DNA of 64,000 nt, taken from positions 134,661 to 198,660 of the forward strand of contig JBHIWH010000007.1 of assembly GCA_041987545.1 (NCBI GenBank), written 5' to 3'. The first letter of the stretch is position 1, and each line of letters opens with the position of its first letter. A program made the position numbers and the translations under genes. The notes under the pieces are model-generated. The model saw nothing but the letters and a program-made list of their open reading frames with translations, was not told the DNA's origin and searched no databases. Origin of the DNA: JAJRXR01 sp041987545 (GTDB lineage Bacteria > Planctomycetota > Phycisphaerae > Phycisphaerales > UBA1924). Shown piece after piece: positions 8,423 through 17,250 of this stretch.

Positions 8423-9391
8423 TCACGGGTTGCCCGCGTCCAGATCCCTCTCCTGCCGACGGTCCAGCGGCGACCAGAGCGCCGTGTACGTGCTCTGCTC
8501 CGTCGCGTCGTTGAACTGGGCCCGCGCCTCGAGCGCCTCGACGTGCCCGTCCACGAAGCCCGTGTTGGCCCGCCCCTCGATCTCGTACGTATCGGACAGA
8601 CGCCGCGGGTGCCGGTAGTACGGCAGGTACGACCGGGGCGAGCCCGTCGCCTCGAACTCCGGCGGACGGCTCCCCGAGAACCAGTTGCCGACACGGAGCT
8701 GGTTCTCCGGCAGCCCCTCGCCCGCGCCGAACCGCCGCCCGGGCAGCTCGTGCGAGCCGATGCTGCCGTTGGTGAAGTACGTCTCCTCGCCGCCCAGCGA
8801 CTCGATCTGGCCCCGCCACGTGCCCCAGGCCTCGCTGAAGAGGATCATCCGGTACGACTCGTCCACGGCGTTGTCGAACCCCCGGCCATTCCGGAACGTC
8901 CCTGAGTTCCCAGGGTTCTCGCCCGGCCGGTAGTACCTGAACGTGCCGGTCGAGCCATTGAGCTCCAGCTCCGGTGACGACGACGCCCAGTAGTTCATCG
9001 TGAACGACCGCCCCGCCTGCGGGTGGTTCGGGCACGTGACGACGCCCCCGCCCACCGTCTGGTTCTCCAGGTTCGTCGCCGAGAGGTTGCTGTAGTCCTG
9101 CTGGGGCAGGTACTGCCCGATCCGGTTCACGTCGTACCAGAGCAGGTTCCGCTTGCCGCTGGAAGGGTCGATCAGGAACGGGTGGGCCAGGATGGTCGGG
9201 AACTGGTCATTGAAGTCCGTCGAGTACGTGATCCCCGCCAGCGTCAGCTGTCGCAGGTTGGATTTGCACAGCGAGTCCCGCGCCGACTCCCGCGCTGCTC
9301 CGAGCGCGGGCAGCAGGATCCCGATCAGCAGCGCGATGATCGCGATCACGACCAGGAGTTCGATCAGCGTAAAGCCTCGGCGGTTCTTCAC
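8423..9391 (-). CDS. Prepilin-like H-X9-DG protein (type II secretion pseudopilin fold)
   Basis: 322 aa. The N-terminus reads VKNRRGFTLIELLVVIAIIALL, the cleavage/methylation signal of type IV prepilins, with cleavage expected after the G of RRG. The C-terminal part has the GFVDGHVE block that names the H-X9-DG group, very numerous in Planctomycetota. The GTG at 9391 is preceded by GAAGGAG. The body is a soluble, probably extracellular domain (DUF1559-like). Its position at the head of the lacI transcript suggests a specialised role in glucan handling or secretion; members of this group have no settled function. Confidence 0.9.
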   Translation of the reverse strand: MKNRRGFTLIELLVVIAIIALLIGILLPALGAARESARDSLCKSNLRQLTLAGITYSTDFNDQFPTILAHPFLIDPSSGKRNLLWYDVNRIGQYLPQQDYSNLSATNLENQTVGGGVVTCPNHPQAGRSFTMNYWASSSPELELNGSTGTFRYYRPGENPGNSGTFRNGRGFDNAVDESYRMILFSEAWGTWRGQIESLGGEETYFTNGSIGSHELPGRRFGAGEGLPENQLRVGNWFSGSRPPEFEATGSPRSYLPYYRHPRRLSDTYEIEGRANTGFVDGHVEALEARAQFNDATEQSTYTALWSPLDRRQERDLDAGNP

Positions 9392-9438
9392 GGGCGGCTC
9401 CTTCTCGCGGCCCTCGTCTCCACGGGGCCGAATTCGCC

Positions 9439-9449
9439 GGAACTGTTCC
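9439..9449. promoter_or_regulatory. Putative operator, 11-base palindrome
   Basis: GGAACTGTTCC is a perfect odd-length palindrome. On the reverse strand it follows the predicted -10 by three bases, exactly as the related site does at 1606-1616. It is the best candidate for the LacI-type protein encoded in the same transcript. Confidence 0.55.
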
Positions 9450-9452
9450 AGG

Positions 9453-9481
9453 AGTGTCGCAGAATCCCGAGCCCGATGCAA
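9453..9481 (-). promoter_or_regulatory. Predicted promoter of the pseudopilin-lacI transcript
   Basis: On the reverse strand TTGCAT (9481-9476), 17 bases, GACACT (9458-9453). Spacing to the operator and the word TCCTGGAACAGTT match the promoter before the 1665 gene. Confidence 0.45.
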
Positions 9482-9564
9482 GCGCCCCCTGAACCACCTC
9501 GGGCCGGATAAGACCCTCGTTCTCAAGCCCGGAATGGCCTCTACCCTAACAAAATACGATCGAT

Positions 9565-9593
9565 TTGAACCCCATGAATCCACCGCCGATCGT
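9565..9593 (+). promoter_or_regulatory. Possible promoter of the 9645 gene
   Basis: TTGAAC (9565-9570), 17 bases, GATCGT (9588-9593) in an AT-richer patch. A weak match, supported mainly by the operator-like site that follows. Confidence 0.3.
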
Positions 9594-9607
9594 TCCAACG
9601 CCCCATC

Positions 9608-9618
9608 GAAACTGTTAC
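9608..9618 (+). promoter_or_regulatory. Possible third LacI operator
   Basis: GAAACTGTTAC shares the AACTGTT core with the sites at 1606 and 9439 and lies 27 bases before the lipoprotein gene. The flanks are less symmetric. Confidence 0.35.
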
Positions 9619-9644
9619 GATCTGCCCGAACCCCAAGGAACCGG

Positions 9645-10937
9645 ATGGACCACCTCATCATGCTGCTCTCCGTCTGCCTGGCCGCCCTCATGGTCGGCTG
9701 CTCCGTCGGCCCCGCACGCCTCGGCTCCGCCTCCCCCGTCCGAGTCCAGCGAGCCGACGGCGCCTGGACACTCATGCGCGACGGCCGCCCCTACACCGTC
9801 CGCGGCGCCGGCGGGGGCGAGCACCTCGAGCGCCTCGCCGAGGCCGGCGGGAACTCCGTCCGCACCTGGGACGGCGAGGGCATCGACGACCTCCTCGACC
9901 AGGCACACACCCTCGGCCTGACCGTCACCGTCGGCATCTGGCTCGAGCACGAGCGCCACGGCTTCGACTACGCCGACCCCGCCTCCAAGCAGCGCCAGCT
10001 CGCCAAGGTCAGGAGGATCGTCAACACGTACAAGGACCACCCCGCCGTCCTGCTCTGGGGCGTCGGCAACGAGGTCGAGCTGGGCGGAGACCTCGACAAA
10101 GCCATGATCGCGATCGAGGACGCGGCCGCCCTCATCAAGACGCTCGATCCCGACCACCCGACCATGGCCGTCATCGCCGAGATCGGCGACGAGAAGGTCG
10201 TCCGCCTCCGCGAGGCCTGCCCGAGCATCGATCTTGTGGGCATCAACTCCTACGGCGGCGCCGCCTCGATCCCGGACCGCCTGACCGAGCAGGGATACGA
10301 CGGGCCGTACATTGTCACCGAGTTCGGCCCGCGCGGGCACTGGGAGGGCCCCCACACGCCCTGGGGCGCGCCCATCGAGCCCACCAGCGCCGAGAAGACC
10401 CGGATGTACGAGCAGAGCTACCGCGCCGCGGTCTCCGCCGAGATGCCCGGCCGCTGCCTCGGCTCCTACGTCTTCCTCTGGGGCCAGAAACAGGAAACCA
10501 CCGCGACCTGGTTCGGCATGTTCCTCGAGTCCGGCGAGGCCCTCCCCACCGTCGACGTCATGCACCGGATGTGGACCGGTTCCGACCCGGAGAACAGCGC
10601 CCCGGTCGTCGGGCGGATCGACGCGAAGGTCTCCCCGAACCTCGTCCTCCCCGGCGCCAGGTTCGACGCCTCGGCCGAGGTCACCGACCCCGACGGCGAC
10701 GAGCTCAACTTCCGCTGGGCCATCATCGCCGAGTCCACCGACCGCAAGACCGGCGGCGACGCCGAGCAGGCCCCGCCCGAGATCCCGGGCAGCGTCGTCT
10801 CCGCCTCGGGCCCGACCGCCGTCATCAAGGCGCCCGAGGAGCCCGGCGCCTACCGGCTCTTCGTCTTCGCCTTCGACGGCGAGGGCGGAGCCGGCACCGC
10901 GAATCTGCCCTTCCTCGTCAAGCGTACCGACCGGTAG
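9645..10937 (+). CDS. Clan GH-A-like glycoside hydrolase lipoprotein
   Basis: 430 aa. The N-terminus MDHLIMLLSVCLAALMVGCS ends in a lipobox-like MVGC, so it is likely a lipoprotein. The barrel domain has a GH2/GH5-like acid/base site in LLWGVGNEVELGG and a probable nucleophile in YIVTEFGPRGHW. The last 100 residues form an Ig-like or cadherin-like domain (NSAPVVGRIDAKVS, then DPDGDELNFRWAI). The exact GH family is not recognised; proteins like this accompany GH16 laminarinases, so an endo- or exo-acting beta-1,3-glucanase is possible. AAGGAA precedes the chosen ATG. The frame is open far upstream but has no coding logic there. Confidence 0.8.
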   Translation: MDHLIMLLSVCLAALMVGCSVGPARLGSASPVRVQRADGAWTLMRDGRPYTVRGAGGGEHLERLAEAGGNSVRTWDGEGIDDLLDQAHTLGLTVTVGIWLEHERHGFDYADPASKQRQLAKVRRIVNTYKDHPAVLLWGVGNEVELGGDLDKAMIAIEDAAALIKTLDPDHPTMAVIAEIGDEKVVRLREACPSIDLVGINSYGGAASIPDRLTEQGYDGPYIVTEFGPRGHWEGPHTPWGAPIEPTSAEKTRMYEQSYRAAVSAEMPGRCLGSYVFLWGQKQETTATWFGMFLESGEALPTVDVMHRMWTGSDPENSAPVVGRIDAKVSPNLVLPGARFDASAEVTDPDGDELNFRWAIIAESTDRKTGGDAEQAPPEIPGSVVSASGPTAVIKAPEEPGAYRLFVFAFDGEGGAGTANLPFLVKRTDR

Positions 10938-10955
10938 CATGCACCCGAGGTCCCG

Positions 10956-12431
<1,476 letters not shown>

Positions 12432-12972
12432 CAGCGCCTCCCGACAAGGGTGAGACGCAGCGGTCCGGCCCCTTGCCGCCTGCCTCACCGCGTCCACGCG
12501 ACCGGTCGCCCGACTCGCTGACGGTGGACACTTCGAACCCATTCGGCCGCATTCCAAGGCCGCCCCCCGCCCGCCCGAGCCGATCCGAATCCCCACAAAC
12601 GCCGCTGTCCCTTGCGATTACCGGACTTGCGTGATACACCGTGGGCCGGGGAGCCGCGGCCCCGGGGGAAGCCCTCGGGAAGACGGATCGAACGCCGCTC
12701 TCGTGAACCTCCGCCGCCGCACGGAGTGCCGGCGCCGGTCCACCCGGGAGCGACGATGCGATCGGTGTACGCACGACCCGCCAGGCCCGGTCACCCCCGA
12801 GCCGCGCACCCGCGACGGGGACGGACCGGGACGCCGGACGAGCACGCCGCGCCGCACACGAGTGCGCGCCGCCGCACACGCCTCCCGTAACAACGACTCG
12901 CCCGCTCCACGCGCCGTGGTCGCGGACCCTGGCTTTCTCGTTCCCATTGCCCCTCGGAAAGGACCCCGCACG
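12432..12972. other. Long intergenic region before the fibre operon
   Basis: 541 bases. The frame of the next gene stays open through most of it, but the translation is arginine/proline-rich and lacks any signal peptide, so it is read as untranslated. A weak promoter candidate is annotated within it. An imperfect inverted repeat near 12450-12490 might terminate the GH16 transcript. Nothing else was recognised. Confidence 0.5.
12612..12640 (+). promoter_or_regulatory. Possible promoter of the fibre operon
   Basis: TTGCGA (12612-12617), 17 bases, TACACC (12635-12640). Placed here only from base pattern; it would leave a leader of about 330 bases. Confidence 0.25.
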
Positions 12973-15168
12973 ATGACCCGCCGCACAACGCTGCTCGCCA
13001 TCGCCACCCTCGCCGGCGCCGCCGTCGGCGCGACCGCCCTCGCCCAGCCCTCCTCGTTCGTCTACGAGGGATCCCTGTCGTACCTCGACGCCCCGGTCAG
13101 CACGACCGCCGACCTGCGGTTCCGGCTCTTCGACGCCCCCACCGGCGGCGCCCAGGTCGGCGAGACCATCGAGATGCCCGCCACCCGCCTCGACCCCGAG
13201 GGCCGGTTCAAGGCCTCGCTGAGCTTCGATCAACCCACGTCCGGGTGGATCGAGGTCAGCGTCCGCGCGCCCGCGGGCGATGGCGAGTTCGTCACCCTCT
13301 CGCCGCGGCAGCGCCTCCGGGCCGACATCGCCGCCCCCCCCCGCGAGGGCGATCACCAGGCCGCCGCCGGCGACGACGAGTCGGCCGCGAGCCTCTCCCT
13401 CTCCCCCGACGGCTCGCCCCGCGATCCCCTCCTCGACCCCGCCGGGGGCGGCCTCGGGTCCGACATCATCGCCGGCGGGGTCGGCGGCCTCGGCTCGCCC
13501 GGCGACGACAAGACCTTCGGCCCCGCGGGCCCCATCGCCTGGGTGCCCTCGGGATCAAACCTCTACTTCACCGCCGGCAACGTCGGCATCGGCACCATGT
13601 CGCCCATCCGCCCGCTCGACGTCCGCAGCAACTCCGCCGCCGAGTCCATCCTCGGCGTCAACTCCGCCATCAACGGCCGCGGCGTCACCGGCCTGGCCAC
13701 CGGGGCCGGCGGCGTCAACTTCGGCGTCTTCGGCATCTCCTTCTCGCCCGACGGCACCGGCGTCTTCGGCCAGGCCAACGACGGCACGGGCTCCAACTTC
13801 GGCGTCACCGGGCTCACCGACTCGATCAACGGCATCGGCGTCCGCGGGCTCGCCAGCTCCGCCTTCGGCCAGCCCGTCGGCGTCAGCGGGCAGACCTCCG
13901 CAAACAACGGCATCGGCGTCCAGGGACTCTCCTCCTCCGCCGCCGGCGCGACCTTCGGCGTCTACGGCGAGACCGCCAGCGCCGACGGCTCCGCCGTCCG
14001 AGGCATCGCGACATCCGCCACCGGCACCAACTACGGCCTCTTCGGCCAGGCCACATCGCCCGACGGGCTCGGCCTCGGCGCGTTCAACGCCGCAACCACC
14101 GGCGACGCCTCCGCCCTCATCGCCTCCGCCGTCTCCGACACCTCCGGCTCCGCCATCGAGGCCACCTACCTCAACACCATGGGCTCGGGCACGGGCGTCA
14201 CCGCCACAACCTTCACCGCCTCGGGCGACGGCGTCTCCGGCTCGGCCGACAACGCCGCCGGCACCGGCGCGGGCGTCCGCGGCGAGAGCATGAGCGGCAC
14301 CGGCCACGGCGTCCGGGGCATCAACACGACCGGCGTCGCCGGCTCGGTCGGAGTCCTCGGCGAGGCCTCCGCATCGGGATGGGCCGGCCAGTTCACCGGC
14401 GGCCTCGGTGTCCACGTCGAACAAGGACTCTCCGTCGGCACCACCGACTCCGACGCGCTCATCAACGGCAACAAGACCTCCGGCGACGGCGATGTCCTCA
14501 TCCGCCTCCAGGTTGACGGCGCCACGCGCCTCCTGATGGAGGACACCGGCGGGCTCACGATCGGGACCGCCGTCACCGCACCGCCCGACGGCCTCCTCGT
14601 CTCGGGCGCCGCCGGCATCGGCCGGGCCCCGGCCGCCAACATGCTCGAGGTCGAGGGCGCCGCCTCCAAATCCGCGGCCGGCGACTGGCTCGCCAACTCC
14701 GACCGCCGCATCAAGACCGAGATTCAGACGGTCACCGGCGCGCTCGACACGCTCGACAAGGTCCGCCTCGTCAGCTTCGAGTACACGGACGAGTACAAGG
14801 CCGAGCACGCCGGCATCGGCGACCGGCGTTACTTGAACGTCATCGCCCAGGAGTTCGCCCAGGTCTTCCCCGAGCACGTGCAGGGCTCGGGCGAGTTCCT
14901 GCCAGACGGCTCGGAGATCCTGCAGGTCGACACATACCCCCTCACCATCTACTCCGCCGCCGCCGTCCAGGAACTGCGGGGCGTGGTCCATGAACAGGGC
15001 CAGACCATCCAGGCTCAATCGGCCGAGCTCGCCGAGCTCCAGGCCGCCGTCAGTTCGTTGCAGGATTCGCGCCGCCCGCTGGGCGCCACGCTGACGCTGC
15101 CGCTCGTGGCGGCCGCCGGCCTCGGCTTCCTCGCGGTCGCGCGCACGCGGAAGGGGAGAGACAAGTGA
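12973..15168 (+). CDS. Tail-fibre-like surface protein with S74 chaperone domain and C-terminal anchor
   Basis: 731 aa, first gene of a four-gene coupled operon. Signal peptide to about residue 27 (ATALAQ). An N-terminal beta domain (VYEGSLSYLDAPVSTTADLRF) is shared with both downstream paralogues. The centre is a long stretch of short glycine-rich repeats (NGRGVTGLATG, GVFGISFSPDGTGVFGQAN) as in phage fibres and head-domain repeats. The S74 self-cleaving chaperone begins at NSDRRIK; S576 and K581 keep the five-residue spacing of the known Ser-Lys pair. A coiled coil and a transmembrane anchor (PLVAAAGLGFLAV) with basic end RTRKGRDK follow. GAAAGGA precedes the ATG. Confidence 0.88.
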   Translation: MTRRTTLLAIATLAGAAVGATALAQPSSFVYEGSLSYLDAPVSTTADLRFRLFDAPTGGAQVGETIEMPATRLDPEGRFKASLSFDQPTSGWIEVSVRAPAGDGEFVTLSPRQRLRADIAAPPREGDHQAAAGDDESAASLSLSPDGSPRDPLLDPAGGGLGSDIIAGGVGGLGSPGDDKTFGPAGPIAWVPSGSNLYFTAGNVGIGTMSPIRPLDVRSNSAAESILGVNSAINGRGVTGLATGAGGVNFGVFGISFSPDGTGVFGQANDGTGSNFGVTGLTDSINGIGVRGLASSAFGQPVGVSGQTSANNGIGVQGLSSSAAGATFGVYGETASADGSAVRGIATSATGTNYGLFGQATSPDGLGLGAFNAATTGDASALIASAVSDTSGSAIEATYLNTMGSGTGVTATTFTASGDGVSGSADNAAGTGAGVRGESMSGTGHGVRGINTTGVAGSVGVLGEASASGWAGQFTGGLGVHVEQGLSVGTTDSDALINGNKTSGDGDVLIRLQVDGATRLLMEDTGGLTIGTAVTAPPDGLLVSGAAGIGRAPAANMLEVEGAASKSAAGDWLANSDRRIKTEIQTVTGALDTLDKVRLVSFEYTDEYKAEHAGIGDRRYLNVIAQEFAQVFPEHVQGSGEFLPDGSEILQVDTYPLTIYSAAAVQELRGVVHEQGQTIQAQSAELAELQAAVSSLQDSRRPLGATLTLPLVAAAGLGFLAVARTRKGRDK

Positions 15169-15520
15169 ATCAAGCCAACACCGTCATCGCGCTCCTGGCC
15201 GCCGCCGGCGCCTGCCTGGCCGCGGCCCCGGCCTCGGCCGAGCCCGTCGTCTACGAGGGATCGCTCTCGTACCTTGACGCCCCGGTCAGCTCGACCGCCG
15301 ACCTCCGATTCCGCCTGTTCGATGCCGTCCAGGGCGGCGCCCAGCTCGGCGCCGATGTCGTCATCGACGCCGCCACGCTCGACAAGGGCGCGTTCGAGGT
15401 CACCCTCGACTTCGGCGCCTTCAACTCAGGCTGGATCGAGGTTGCCGTCCGCGCACCCTCGGGCGACGGCGAGTTCGTCACCCTGACGCCCCGCCAACGC
15501 CTCGACGCCGCGATCATCAA
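15072..15520 (+). repeat. Direct repeat, copy 1 (fibre operon)
   Basis: About 449 bases spanning the 3' end of the first fibre gene, the AAGGGGAGAG ribosome site, the GTG and the 5' part of the second gene. Copy 2 lies exactly 1730 bases downstream with no indel seen by eye and only scattered substitutions. Confidence 0.85.
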
Positions 15521-16898
15521 TGGCGCGGACGACGACGCGAGCGCGAACGCCCGCGGCGGCGCCGCCGAGCCCGGCGCCAGCCTCTCGCTCACCCACCGCG
15601 CCCCGCGGGGCCCGGGCCTCGATCCCGCCGGCGGCGGAGTCGATCCCTCGTACTCGGGCGGGCTCGGCGGCTTCGACAACCCGGGCGATGACGTTGGATT
15701 CAATCCCGCCGGCCCCCTCTGGCAGCTCTCCGGCTCCAACCTCTACTACACCGCCGGCAACATCGGCGTCGGCACCACCACGCCGTCCATGCCCCTCCAC
15801 GTCGTCTCCAACTCCGCCGCCCAGTCCATCCTCGGCGTCAACTCCGCCGCCAACGGGCGCGGCATCACCGGACTCGCCACCGGCGGCGGCGGTGTCAACT
15901 TCGGCGTCTTCGGCATCTCCTTCTCACCCGATGGCTCGGGCGTCTTCGGCCAGGCCAACACCGCCACCGGCTCCAACTTCGGCGTCACCGGGCTCACCGA
16001 TTCCACCACGGGCACCGGCGTCCGCGGCCTCGCAAACGCCGCCACCGGGACCGCGACCGCCGTCCTCGGGCAAGTCGTCTCATCAAACGGCTGGGCCGGC
16101 AGATTCCTCGGTGGCACCGGCGTGTACTCACAGAACGGCGTCTCGATCGGCACGACGGAAACCGACGCCATCCTCCGCGTTGCCGGCAGCTCTTCAAACA
16201 CAAACATCGTCCGCGTCCAGATCGACGGATCGACGAAGTTCTACGTCAACGCTAACGGCGGAGTCACAATCGGCGCCTTCGTGACACCGCCAGTCGACGG
16301 CATCTACTCGGGCGGCGCGGTCGGAATCGGTCGGTCGCCGGCCGCCAATTCACTCGAAGTAAACGGCAACGCCTCCAAGTCCATCGCCGGCGACTGGCTC
16401 GCCAACTCCGACCGCCGAATCAAGACCGAGATCGAGACGGTCACCAATGCGCTCGACACACTCGACAAGGTCCGGCTGGTCTCATTCGAGTACACCGAAG
16501 AGTACAAGGCCGAGCACTCGGGCATCGGCGACCGGCGGTACCTCAACGTCATCGCCCAGGAGTTCGCCCAGGTCTTCCCCGAGCACGTCCAGGGCTCGGG
16601 CGAGTTCCTGCCCGACGGCTCGGAGATCCTCCAGGTCGATACCTACCCGCTGACGATCTACTCGGCCGCCGCCGTCCAGGAGCTGCGCGGCGTCGTGAAC
16701 GACCAGGACGCCCGCATCGCCGCGCTCGAGAGCCGCGACGAGTCCATTTGTGCCGAGCTCGCCGAGCTCCGCGAGACCGTTCAGTCCATGAAGACGGGCG
16801 ACCGCCCGCTGGGCGCCTCGCTGGCGCTGCCGCTCGTGGCGGCCGCGGGCCTCGGCTTCCTCGCGGTCGCGCGCACGCGAAAGGGGAGAGACAAGTGA
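15165..16898 (+). CDS. Tail-fibre-like surface protein with S74 domain, paralogue 2
   Basis: 577 aa. Same plan as the first gene but with a shorter repeat region. Signal peptide to APASAE, N-terminal beta domain, glycine-rich repeats (GVFGISFSPDGSGVFGQAN), S74 chaperone with S415 and K420 in NSDRRIK, coiled coil, membrane anchor and RTRKGRDK end. The GTG overlaps the previous stop (GTGA), and AAGGGGAGAG gives the ribosome site. The S74 and anchor parts are almost identical to paralogue 1, while the repeats diverge, which points to tandem duplication with exchange. The bases around 16180-16390 are less GC-rich than the flanks. Confidence 0.88.
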   Translation: MNQANTVIALLAAAGACLAAAPASAEPVVYEGSLSYLDAPVSSTADLRFRLFDAVQGGAQLGADVVIDAATLDKGAFEVTLDFGAFNSGWIEVAVRAPSGDGEFVTLTPRQRLDAAIINGADDDASANARGGAAEPGASLSLTHRAPRGPGLDPAGGGVDPSYSGGLGGFDNPGDDVGFNPAGPLWQLSGSNLYYTAGNIGVGTTTPSMPLHVVSNSAAQSILGVNSAANGRGITGLATGGGGVNFGVFGISFSPDGSGVFGQANTATGSNFGVTGLTDSTTGTGVRGLANAATGTATAVLGQVVSSNGWAGRFLGGTGVYSQNGVSIGTTETDAILRVAGSSSNTNIVRVQIDGSTKFYVNANGGVTIGAFVTPPVDGIYSGGAVGIGRSPAANSLEVNGNASKSIAGDWLANSDRRIKTEIETVTNALDTLDKVRLVSFEYTEEYKAEHSGIGDRRYLNVIAQEFAQVFPEHVQGSGEFLPDGSEILQVDTYPLTIYSAAAVQELRGVVNDQDARIAALESRDESICAELAELRETVQSMKTGDRPLGASLALPLVAAAGLGFLAVARTRKGRDK

Positions 16899-17250
16899 AA
16901 CGATCCAACACCGTCATCGCACTCCTGGCCGCCGCCGGCGCCTGCCTGGCCGCGGCACCGGCCTCGGCCGAACCCGTCGTCTACGAGGGCTCGCTCTCGT
17001 ACCTCGACGCCCCGGTCAGCTCGACCGCCGACCTGCGGTTCCGTCTGTTCGACGCCGCCGAGGGCGGCGCGCAGCTCGGCCCCGACGTCGTGATCGACGC
17101 CGCCACGCTCGACAAGGGCGCCTTCAAAGCCACCCTCGACTTCGGCGCCTTCGACTCAGGCTGGATCGAGGTCGCCGTCCGCGCGCCCTCGGGCAACGGC
17201 GAGTTCGTCACCCTCGCGCCCCGCCAGCGCCTCGACGCCGCGATCATCAA
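16802..17250 (+). repeat. Direct repeat, copy 2 (fibre operon)
   Basis: Second copy of the 449-base junction unit at 15072-15520, again covering gene end, ribosome site, GTG start and signal peptide plus beta domain. It marks the boundary of the tandem duplication. Confidence 0.85.

Noticed and set aside
12631..12972. A 114-residue N-terminal extension of the first fibre gene
   Set aside because: The residues are Arg/Pro-rich and would bury the signal peptide, and a good ribosome site exists at the later ATG.
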